NCBI RefSeq assembly: GCF_003314995.1
Contig: NZ_QNRH01000007.1
Span: 62,001-126,000, forward strand
DNA length: 64,000 nt
Direction: 5' to 3'
Source of the DNA: Pseudochrobactrum asaccharolyticum
GTDB taxonomy: Bacteria > Pseudomonadota > Alphaproteobacteria > Rhizobiales > Rhizobiaceae
Translations under genes and position numbers: made by a program
Notes under the pieces: generated by a model
The model's database searches: none
Told to the model about the DNA's origin: nothing
What the model saw: the letters and a program-made list of their open reading frames with translations, nothing else
Part shown: piece after piece, positions 32,904 through 39,418 of the stretch
Position numbering within the stretch: position 1 is the first letter of the stretch
How the letters are laid out: every line of letters begins with the position of its first letter

Positions 32904-33227
32904 ATGAAATCAAAAACTATAATGATCGCGTTGGCTCTGGCCGTGCTTCCTGTAGCTGCTCATGCAACAACGGGTCCCGGTTGTCTTCGTATCGTCAATG
33001 TTGCTGCCAATGATGTCTTGAATGTTCGCGCAGAACCATCAGCTAGAAGCCGTATTGTTATTTCTATTCCTGCAAATAATTATGGTGTGCTGGCCCTTAA
33101 AGGGGAGTGCACTCCAAAGAATATTGCGTGGGGACAGCGCTGGTGTCCGATCAGCTATTCTTACGAAGATGGCACATTGCGTGGCTATGTAAAGGCTCGT
33201 TTTGTGCGCGATCAGGAATGCCCGTAA
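32904..33227 (+). CDS. Exported bacterial SH3-domain protein
   Basis: A 107-residue exported protein. The signal peptide is MKSKTIMIALALAVLPVAAHA, followed by one SH3b domain (VNVAANDVLNVRAEPSARSRIVISIPANNYGVLALKG, then WCPISYSYEDGTLRGYVKARFV). Cys residues flank the domain and may form disulfides. Such small SH3b proteins often bind the cell wall in the periplasm. The ATG at 32904 gives a clean signal peptide; the in-frame ATG at 32877 is upstream. A terminator follows at 33254. Confidence 0.88.
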   Translation: MKSKTIMIALALAVLPVAAHATTGPGCLRIVNVAANDVLNVRAEPSARSRIVISIPANNYGVLALKGECTPKNIAWGQRWCPISYSYEDGTLRGYVKARFVRDQECP

Positions 33228-33253
33228 GCAGAATACTGGATAGAGCCGGTTAT

Positions 33254-33280
33254 AACCCCGTCATTTATGGCGGGGTTTTT
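33254..33280 (+). terminator. Terminator after SH3 gene
   Basis: A 7-bp stem AACCCCG / CGGGGTT with a 10-base loop, followed by TTT GGTTTT, lies 26 bp after the stop. Outer GAGCCGGTTATA / ATGAGCCGGCTATA segments flank it. It may also end the minus-strand gene at 33285. Confidence 0.75.
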
Positions 33281-33284
33281 GGTT

Positions 33285-33632
33285 TTATGAGCCGGCTATA
33301 AGGGATGCGGCGGCTTCGGATAACAGGCATCCTTTGTTATGCAGCATACGAATTGCGTTTTTCGTGACGTTACGGTTTCCGGTATTGCCGATAAATGTAC
33401 TGACACTATCGCTGAATTCGATCACGATGTTTTCTGTCCGCCATGCAGACCGGTAGTCGATTTTTGCGATTGCAGTATAGGGCTTCCGACGCAGTCTGAA
33501 CAAACGAAACTCAACTGCATCACTGTGCAATATCAGCTTGGGCTTCATGTTGTTGGAACCCCAGGCAAACCAAGGCGCAAATTTCCAGCCACCAAAAGAG
33601 GCTTTAAGAGGAATGTTTACCGGAGCAGTCAT
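33285..33632 (-). CDS. Hypothetical protein, PH-like fold possible
   Basis: A 115-residue soluble protein without signal peptide. The alternating pattern MKPKLILHSDAVEFRLFRLRR, then YTAIAKIDYRSAWRTENIVIEFSD and a C-terminal helix ending in LSEAAASLIAGS resembles small bacterial PH-domain-like proteins (a beta-barrel followed by a helix). This is a judgement from the pattern only. It follows the small membrane-protein gene at 33665 by 32 bp on the same strand and is likely in one transcript with it. Confidence 0.65.
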   Translation of the reverse strand: MTAPVNIPLKASFGGWKFAPWFAWGSNNMKPKLILHSDAVEFRLFRLRRKPYTAIAKIDYRSAWRTENIVIEFSDSVSTFIGNTGNRNVTKNAIRMLHNKGCLLSEAAASLIAGS

Positions 33633-33664
33633 GGTGCTGATTATTTGAATTTCTGTCTAAAGAT

Positions 33665-33823
33665 TTATGAGTGTTTTTGAGACGGAACGGTGGCTTCGAC
33701 ATGCGTTGATTTCATTTTGGCAGAGCGGAATGATTTCATCTGCGTTCCCGCTGCAAAACCTGCAACAGCCAGCACCAGGCAACTGATGATAATCAGTCTT
33801 TTCTGAAAGGCCTCTTGAAACAT
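33665..33823 (-). CDS. Small single-TM protein (52 aa)
   Basis: An ATG at 33823, preceded by AAGGTAG, opens a 52-residue ORF. It has a short cytoplasmic start (MFQEAFQKR), one transmembrane helix (LIIISCLVLAVAGFAAG) and a basic, Ser/Lys-rich tail (SFRSAKMKSTHVEA). I do not recognise it. Its position just ahead of the PH-like gene suggests an operon. The tail could be periplasmic and bind the wall or envelope (inference). Confidence 0.55.
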   Translation of the reverse strand: MFQEAFQKRLIIISCLVLAVAGFAAGTQMKSFRSAKMKSTHVEATVPSQKHS

Positions 33824-34168
33824 AGCTGGCTACCTTATGCTCTCGTCAGGAAATTATTGCGCAAAACAATAATACCCAAACATGAGCGGAATGGAAGGTA
33901 TTCCCTTTATTTTTACACATGCCAGCATCTGACCGGGATATTTTGTAAGTATAAACATATAAAAAGAACCAAATTCATGCAAAGTTGTATTTATTAATTA
34001 CGGTGCATCAAGTGGCGATTTTTGTAACATCGTTCTGCTGGAATTGATCTTCAGGTTGATCGGCGGCTGCGCTCTTATTAAGCTGGTGCCGGATATATGG
34101 GAATAATTTCCAATAAAACATATGAGATGTGACTGCTTGTTCCGACAAGATAATGACCGGAAGGTTTT
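33824..34168. other. AT-rich intergenic region, no gene seen
   Basis: The 345 bp contain only short ORFs without RBS. It probably holds the promoters of the small membrane-protein gene (minus) and the nucleotidyltransferase gene (plus). Confidence 0.4.
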
Positions 34169-34944
34169 ATGAATATTGATGCTGATGGCTTGATATGTGT
34201 GCCTGAAAATGTAGCGTATCAGGCAGAATTTCTTCCGCTGCTGTCGGCAGTTTGGGCGCGTTTCGAGCAGTACACTGCCGATCTGGTTCATAGTGTTTAT
34301 GTCTATGGCAGTGTATCAAGAGGCACAGCTGTACCTAAACATTCCGATCTCAATCTGACAGTGCTGTTAACCAATGTTCCCCAGCTGGAAGATTATTCAA
34401 GGCTGGAGCAGATACGGCAACAACTTGAGGTAGATTACCCTATTGTTATTAAAGTGGATTTTGATGTTGGCTCTCTGAAGCAGATGATGTCACCCGAAGT
34501 TGATATAGCGTGGCGTTATTGGTTGAAACATCATTGCCGTTGTCTTTATGGCCCGGATCTGACCATCGACATTTTGCCATTCAGACCATCTGAAATGCTC
34601 GCGCTTGCTGTGAATGGTGACTATCATCAGGTGCTCGTTAATTATGCGGAAAAGATAGAGGCATGTGAAGCGCGAGCATTGTCAAAAAAATGCGGCGCGA
34701 AGCTGCCCGCAAGGCTATTCGTTCGACAAAGATATTGCGCACGGAAACGGATGCAAGCTGGCCATCGAGTCTGGATGAGCATGCTGAACGCTTTCAGGCT
34801 CTCTTTCCTGAAAAGGCAGATGAGATGCAATACTTCCTTATGCATGCCCAAGGGGCAATAGCTGAAGCAAACGATTTTGTTGGGCGGCTCACACAGTTTG
34901 CCGATTGGCTGGATCAGATAAGACATGTGAACAGAGTGCCTTAA
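34169..34944 (+). CDS. Nucleotidyltransferase-fold protein split at an A7 run (frameshift or -1 slippage)
   Basis: The first frame (34169 onward) encodes an Ntase domain: VYGSVSRGTAVPKHSDLNLTVLL has the GS motif and a DxD-like site in which the second Asp is Asn. The sequence remains family-like to about residue 174 (EACEARALSKK) and then becomes nonsense-like up to 34861. The reading frame starting at 34690 (RREAARKAIRSTKILRTETD, ending at 34944) looks like the true C-terminal helical part. The frames meet at A AAA AAA (34684-34690), a perfect -1 slippery heptamer in the zero frame. Joined by a -1 shift, the product would be 258 residues. It may be a sequencing error, a recent mutation or programmed slippage. 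Relatives include aminoglycoside adenylyltransferase-like proteins, but the substrate is unknown. Confidence 0.65.
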
Positions 34945-35285
34945 ACCTCAGCGCTTAATCTGTCTCCGCGACTGGTTGGTGAGGAAATGACAAGGAACAT
35001 AACATCCTGATCACTGTCATTTCTGGCCTGATGGGGAAGGTTTGGCTGAATTTCAATACTGTTTCGCGCTGTAATCCGGTGTAACATATTGTCAAGCTCC
35101 ATGGTTAATGTACCGGAGAGAACATAAAAGACCTGTTTGGATTTTGTATGGTAGTGCCGTTGTTCTGCTGTCTGAGGAGGCATACGTTCTTCTATGACGA
35201 GGAGATCGCTGCCATCCGATAATATCCAGCCGTCACAATTATTACCCCATCTATAATGTTCTGCATTGTTTGTATTTTTGATCAT
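34941..35285 (-). CDS. Cupin-domain protein
   Basis: A 114-residue single cupin. Motif 1 is RHYHTKSKQVFYVLSGTLTMEL (metal-type His, His and Glu/Gln positions partly kept: HYH, then Q in KQVF), and motif 2 is LPHQARNDSDQDVMFLV with one His. It is probably a small metal-dependent enzyme or sensor. Its stop overlaps that of the convergent nucleotidyltransferase gene by a few bases (TTAA), so the two are tightly packed. Confidence 0.85.
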   Translation of the reverse strand: MIKNTNNAEHYRWGNNCDGWILSDGSDLLVIEERMPPQTAEQRHYHTKSKQVFYVLSGTLTMELDNMLHRITARNSIEIQPNLPHQARNDSDQDVMFLVISSPTSRGDRLSAEV

Positions 35286-35447
35286 GTGTTTTGTCCGGAT
35301 GTGGTGCTGATTTTGCGAGCTGGTTAATAAGAAGAGATCTTGTGTAGCAAAGAAAAACAGCGGTTATAAAGGCTTGCCGATATTGTACTTCCTGCCTGAG
35401 TGGTTCAGACTGTATCCGGGAAGACCGGATGAGTAAAACGGGAGAGC

Positions 35448-35933
35448 ATGGTGATTACAGAGACAGACCGTATACATCTGCAGCGCTGCATTGAACTGGC
35501 AGCAACTGCTGTTGAAAAAGGGGATGAGCCTTTCGGATCGGTTTTGGTAACTGCTGAGGCAGAGGTGGTCTTTGAAGACCATAATCATGTTGCCGGCGGA
35601 GATCATACGCAGCACCCGGAATTTGCTATCGCCAGATGGGCAGCTGAGAATATGAGCTCTGAGGAGCGCGCTAAGGCAACGGTTTATACATCCGGCGAAC
35701 ATTGTTCGATGTGTGCTGCCGCGCATGGTTGGGTCGGCTTGGGGCGCATTGTTTATGCCAGTTCGTCAGACCAACTGCAGGACTGGCTCTACGGGCTAGG
35801 CGTGCCTTTGTCCCGCGTCCGGCCATTGCCGATTGATGCAATTATTACGGATACGATTGTCGAAGGACCGGTTGAGGACTTGGCAGAGCAGGTTCGGCTA
35901 TTACATGTAAAATTTCATGGCGGGCAGCCGTAA
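35448..35933 (+). CDS. Cytidine/guanine deaminase-family (CMP/dCMP-type) deaminase
   Basis: A 161-residue zinc deaminase. The active site is H-P-E (TQHPEFAIARWA; most relatives have HAE) with the catalytic Glu, and the zinc Cys pair is in YTSGEHCSMCAAAHGW (relatives have PCxxC). The N-terminal CIELAATAVEKGDEPFGSVLV is typical of the nucleoside deaminase/guanine deaminase group. The substrate cannot be assigned from sequence. A terminator follows and is shared with the convergent DUF2165 gene. Confidence 0.88.
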   Translation: MVITETDRIHLQRCIELAATAVEKGDEPFGSVLVTAEAEVVFEDHNHVAGGDHTQHPEFAIARWAAENMSSEERAKATVYTSGEHCSMCAAAHGWVGLGRIVYASSSDQLQDWLYGLGVPLSRVRPLPIDAIITDTIVEGPVEDLAEQVRLLHVKFHGGQP

Positions 35934-35955
35934 AATAATAATTTAAAAGAAAATA

Positions 35956-35985
35956 CCCCTGTTATGCATTTTAGTATGACAGGGG
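35956..35985. terminator. Bidirectional terminator
   Basis: The stem CCCCTGT / ACAGGGG, with inner AT pairs and a loop around GCATTTTAGT, is followed by CATTTT, between the convergent deaminase and DUF2165 genes. Confidence 0.75.
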
Positions 35986-35996
35986 CATTTTGGGTT

Positions 35997-36491
35997 TTAT
36001 TCTTCGTCTCTTTCCGGCTGAACGAGATAGATCAGAACCAGAATGATGGTTACAAAAAAGCGGAATGCATCAGGCACACCGTTCCACTGTTTGGACATCC
36101 ACATACCAAACCATTCACCGCCAACGGACATAAAGGCAACCTGCCATGTCAGAAAGCCCAATGTCAGGCCGGCAACGGCGAGATTTTTGCTTTTGTTGAA
36201 AACCTTTGCACTTTCATTGCGCGCGACCAGCAGTTTAAAGCCCGCAATCCAGCAAATAATAGCAGTTAAGGTTTCGAGCGTGATAATGCCGATATAACCA
36301 ACATGGTGCAGCCACTCGGTTTCAATAGCTCTGTACTTGATGGTCGCATCAGGGAAGATGGTATCCATGAGGAATACATGGTGTACAAATGCAAAATTAG
36401 AACCGTAATCGGTAATGTTACCGAAGGCGACTAAAGACGCAAAAAATGCGATTGCCATCACCATAAAGATTTTTGACAGCCGGATGATCAT
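35997..36491 (-). CDS. DUF2165 family membrane protein
   Basis: A 164-residue integral membrane protein with four hydrophobic segments and the DUF2165 pattern. This includes LVAFGNITDYGSNFAFVHHVFLMDTIFPDA, the extracytoplasmic EWLHHVGYIGIITLE, and WQVAFMSVGGEWFGMWMSKQWNG near the C-terminus. The family is common in Proteobacteria and has no known function. The ATG at 36491 is preferred: it begins directly before TM1, while the longer in-frame reading from 36626 adds a polar stretch without an RBS. Confidence 0.88.
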   Translation of the reverse strand: MIIRLSKIFMVMAIAFFASLVAFGNITDYGSNFAFVHHVFLMDTIFPDATIKYRAIETEWLHHVGYIGIITLETLTAIICWIAGFKLLVARNESAKVFNKSKNLAVAGLTLGFLTWQVAFMSVGGEWFGMWMSKQWNGVPDAFRFFVTIILVLIYLVQPERDEE

Positions 36492-36764
36492 ATCATTACT
36501 TTCTATGTTAGGGGGAGCAAGCTTGTTCAATAATAAGAAACGTGATGCTGACGAACTGGTTATGAATTTTTCATCCTGAAAACAATGTTTTTCTGTTCGT
36601 ATATTCTTAAGATGAAGAATATTCACTGTTTAATCAAGCTTCAGGCGTGTTGCTGGCCTGATAGTGCTCAGGTGCATATAGTCAGCGTCAGGATATCCGG
36701 TTCGGCGGCTGCTCTTTGATAATGATATTATCGATTTATTGAATGCTGATCGCAAAATGTAGGA

Positions 36765-36845
36765 TTAATAGCCGTCTCTGAAATATACGGCGATCACTCC
36801 GTTGATCGCAAGTATTACAATTATGCATATCCAGAAGCTTGTCAT
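36765..36845 (-). CDS. Small single-TM membrane protein (26 aa)
   Basis: An ATG at 36845 after AGAGGAGAGC opens a 26-residue ORF: MTSFWICIIVILAINGVIAV followed by YFRDGY. It is a single hydrophobic helix with a short charged C-terminal tail, in the style of CydX/YbgT-like or toxin-like micro-proteins. The RBS leader is nearly the same as that of the ORF at 31304. It is not long enough for family assignment. Confidence 0.5.
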   Translation of the reverse strand: MTSFWICIIVILAINGVIAVYFRDGY

Positions 36846-37583
36846 TGTGCTCTCCTCTTATTGAAGAATGACAAAGCGAATAGCGGATGCCGAGCTATAA
36901 TTTTCTGTTGTTGGGGGAGGGGCTGGAAATATGTGCCAAAACTATAAGTTGTCGCACCTTACAAAAAAGAACAGCCAGATTTGCTGTAACGCTACAATCC
37001 GGTAAAAGTGCCTGTCTTCGATGCAGGTGTGCTCCATTTATGGTTGCTTATGGAGAAGAGTGTGCGCTAATTTAAATATTAATAATTACTGAAAACTATA
37101 ATATATTATTATAATTTTCAGTAATATTTTCTACTATAGTTGAATATTCTCTTGTATAAATTTTATAAAAGGTTTTATGTAATAGTCGGCAGCAGTGGGT
37201 AATGCCTGCCCCCGTAGGCCATAGAGCGTTTTGAAACGTCCTATGTTACTTCACTGCCGCCGGTGACGAAGAATGTCGATTGTACCGCCCCATTTATCGG
37301 TTTCCAAACAAAGCTGGAAACAATAATTGTTCCGTTGACATTCTCCGTCAAACTGAAATGGATCTTGTCTGTAATAAGTGTGACATGGTGGTTGTTGCCA
37401 CGCCTGCTGCTTTTCATATTGCTTGGTAACAAGTTACCATAAGGGTTGTGGGGGCTCTATTGCGTAAAGTCTCATTTTTTTTGACCTGCTGATGAAAAAT
37501 CTAATGTTTTTAGCAGCTGACAGTCAAAATATCTCATTAGCCTCAGCGGTCTCAAATAATCTGCCTATATTTTAGTCTGCCGT
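36846..37583. other. Intergenic region upstream of the AraC-family gene
   Basis: It holds no convincing gene. A 62-codon ORF (36887-37075, plus) and a 63-codon ORF (37241-37432, minus; SRRGNNHHVTLITDKIHF...) lack clear RBS. The minus one has beta-rich, protein-like composition and might be real. A TGGTAAC-AA-GTTACCA palindrome lies at 37424-37439. Confidence 0.4.
37424..37439. promoter_or_regulatory. 16-bp palindrome TGGTAAC-AA-GTTACCA
   Basis: A perfect 7-bp inverted repeat lies 145 bp upstream of the AraC-family gene and at the start of a doubtful minus-strand small ORF. It could be an operator; the regulator is unknown. Confidence 0.35.
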
Positions 37584-38639
37584 ATGGTTTTATTATTAGG
37601 GGGGAAGGTGCAAAGTCTCATTCAGGTTTCAACGGATATGGTCGATCTGCAAGACCGTACAGAATTCTGGCGTGAAGTGACACGACCTATATTCGATAGC
37701 AGGTCATATGAAAATAGCCCGACAAAGAACCTGGAGGGCGCATACGGGACAAAGTTGATCGGAACACTTCTGACCGGTTATGCAGAATTTTGCCCGCAAC
37801 GATTTGTACGTGACTGGAAGACTATCAGTCGTAGCGGACTTGAAGATTATTATATGTTGCAGCTTTTTATAGGCGGAACGGCCGTTTCTGATCGTGACGG
37901 GTTAAGTTTGTCAGTTGCCGACGGTGATGTTTATCTGTTTGATATGGGAAGAACAATTTCTATTTGCTGCAGTAAAGCAGCAACATGTTCACTTCTTTTA
38001 CCGCGGGAGCGTATTGAAAAGGCCTGTGGCGGCAGTAAACTTCATGGTCTTTTATTCAAGGCGGGGCAACCGCAAACGAAATTGCTCGCGGATGTTGTCG
38101 CTGATATCGTAAAGTTGCCAGCGGTCAATGATGAGGCATTTGCCTGGGCTGCGGAAGAAGCTGTTATATCTCTTCTTGCTCTGGCCTTGCGCTGGAATGT
38201 TTTGGATATGGGTGCTCAAGATGCCGTCCCGACGCCGATTTTACGTGCGCGCGTGCTATGTTTCATTGATGAGCATCTGACCAACCCTGGTTTGGATATT
38301 AATATGATAATGAAGGAATTCAGAGTCTCGAGGGCGCATTTGTTTCGTATGTTTGACGATGAAAGGGGCGTCATGCGGGCAATTCGGGAACGCCGTGTTG
38401 AGGCCGCATATAAGCACTTGATGACCAGGCCGAAAGTATCAGCGGAAGGATTGGCTCACTTAACGGGATTTACGGGAGCCGCACAGCTTTTGCGTGTATT
38501 TCGCAATCGTTATGGTCTGACATTAAATGATTTTAAGCAGGAACGCTTGAATTCCTTTGTAAAAAATCGTGAATTGTCTGTAATTCCCGATTATTTAGCG
38601 CATTATTCTAATAATAAAAATAGCGTACCATATTATTAG
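37584..38639 (+). CDS. AraC-family transcriptional regulator
   Basis: A 351-residue regulator with an N-terminal AraC_binding_2-like effector domain (FWREVTRPIFDSRSYENS through YMLQLFIGGTAVSDRDG, then GDVYLFDMGRTISICCS). The C-terminal double HTH (about 238-335) has DINMIMKEFRVSRAHLFRMF and SAEGLAHLTGFTGAAQLLRVFRNRYGLTLNDFKQ. This domain set is shared with regulators that sense small aromatic or amine compounds; the ligand here is unknown. It has no adjacent enzymatic operon. Several Cys residues (ISICCSKAATC) could be redox-sensitive (inference). Confidence 0.88.
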   Translation: MVLLLGGKVQSLIQVSTDMVDLQDRTEFWREVTRPIFDSRSYENSPTKNLEGAYGTKLIGTLLTGYAEFCPQRFVRDWKTISRSGLEDYYMLQLFIGGTAVSDRDGLSLSVADGDVYLFDMGRTISICCSKAATCSLLLPRERIEKACGGSKLHGLLFKAGQPQTKLLADVVADIVKLPAVNDEAFAWAAEEAVISLLALALRWNVLDMGAQDAVPTPILRARVLCFIDEHLTNPGLDINMIMKEFRVSRAHLFRMFDDERGVMRAIRERRVEAAYKHLMTRPKVSAEGLAHLTGFTGAAQLLRVFRNRYGLTLNDFKQERLNSFVKNRELSVIPDYLAHYSNNKNSVPYY

Positions 38640-38668
38640 AATGGGAGAATTTTATATAAGCTTGATTT

Positions 38669-38854
38669 TTAGTTTAATATTTTTGAGAAATTATTGCGGT
38701 ATATTCTATTTAACCGATCAACCATATGATCTGTTTCAATTATATTGAGACCGATTACATCTTTTCCGTTATGTCTGGCTATGCCGCCGGTAATAATATC
38801 AAAAACACACCAGTGTCCGTTGGGAAGCTTTTTCATATCGTAACGGATGCGCAT
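38669..38854 (-). CDS. Small hypothetical protein
   Basis: An ORF whose conserved-looking part is MRIRYDMKKLPNGHWCVFDI followed by ITGGIARHNGKDVIGL and an amphipathic helix (MVDRLNRIYR), 61 residues. The composition is that of a folded basic protein, with two beta-strand hairpins and a helix. No Shine-Dalgarno is visible before this ATG; in-frame starts up to 38911 exist but run into AT-rich sequence. I do not recognise it. Moderate confidence that it is real. Confidence 0.45.
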   Translation of the reverse strand: MRIRYDMKKLPNGHWCVFDIITGGIARHNGKDVIGLNIIETDHMVDRLNRIYRNNFSKILN

Positions 38855-38994
38855 AAAAACAAATCTTTTAAAATAGATCATGGATTTGAGAATGCGGATT
38901 AAATACATCAAATAATTTGATATTCAATTTCATAAATAGGATGGAATTATGCAAAAACAGAATAATTATCTGTATAAAGGCAGTTGTTTTTAAA

Positions 38995-39219
38995 TTATTT
39001 ATTTTCAGATAATTTATATTTTCCGCGAGCAACACGTACAAATAAAGCTTCTGCATCAGGTCTGTTTTCTGTGCAATTGTAAGCCATATAGGAAAAATAA
39101 CGACAATAGGACCATCCGCCGGCAATACGGCGCACATCTTTTGCTGTGAACGGTTCCTTCAAAGTGCCATGCACCCTCACAGCATTTATAATGAGTGGGT
39201 ATATGCTCTCTTTGTCCAT
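38995..39219 (-). CDS. Small winged-helix-like hypothetical protein
   Basis: A 74-residue protein: MDKESIYPLIINAVRVHGTL, then PFTAKDVRRIAGGWSYCRYF, ending LFVRVARGKYKLSENK. The order helix, helix (AKDVRR), helix and beta-wing ending GKYKL is that of a compact winged helix, so DNA binding is plausible. The start has no strong RBS (TTCCGGCATGG). The first 13 bases of the gene are repeated in inverted orientation at 39303-39315, at the start of a 22-codon ORF. Confidence 0.6.
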   Translation of the reverse strand: MDKESIYPLIINAVRVHGTLKEPFTAKDVRRIAGGWSYCRYFSYMAYNCTENRPDAEALFVRVARGKYKLSENK

Positions 39220-39251
39220 GCCGGAATAATAAAATATCAGTATAAACCTGA

Positions 39252-39369
39252 ATATTCCCCCAAACAGGGGGGGCTTGTGTGGAAAGTCAAATTGAGCTGA
39301 TTATGGACAAAGAGAAATTTTTACAGCTTACTATGCGAGATCTTTATCCCGTGGGTATTGGGGGAATAT
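39252..39369. repeat. 118-bp segment with perfect 12-bp terminal inverted repeats
   Basis: ATATTCCCCCAA (39252-39263) and TTGGGGGAATAT (39358-39369) bound a segment that also holds an inner CCCCC-AAACA-GGGGG hairpin (39257-39271) and a 22-codon ORF (39303-39371) starting MDKEK. No target-site duplication is evident. It could be a small mobile-element relic (MITE-like) or a structured RNA. Confidence 0.5.
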
Positions 39370-39374
39370 AAATT

Positions 39375-39400
39375 AAGACCGCACCTTCAGGTGCGGTCTT
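39375..39400 (-). terminator. Terminator of the RND operon
   Basis: A perfect 11-bp stem AAGACCGCACC / GGTGCGGTCTT with a four-base loop lies 18 bp beyond the stop of the RND permease. Confidence 0.85.
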
Positions 39401-39418
39401 TGTGACTGTGAGATAAGA

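Noticed and set aside
37241-37432. 63-codon minus-strand ORF upstream of the AraC gene
   Set aside because: Somewhat protein-like, but no Shine-Dalgarno and its start lies in a palindrome; not enough support for a gene call.
38868-39137. 89-codon minus-strand ORF
   Set aside because: Overlaps the better-supported 74-residue gene at 38995-39219 in another frame; its C-terminal half is low-complexity AT-rich sequence.
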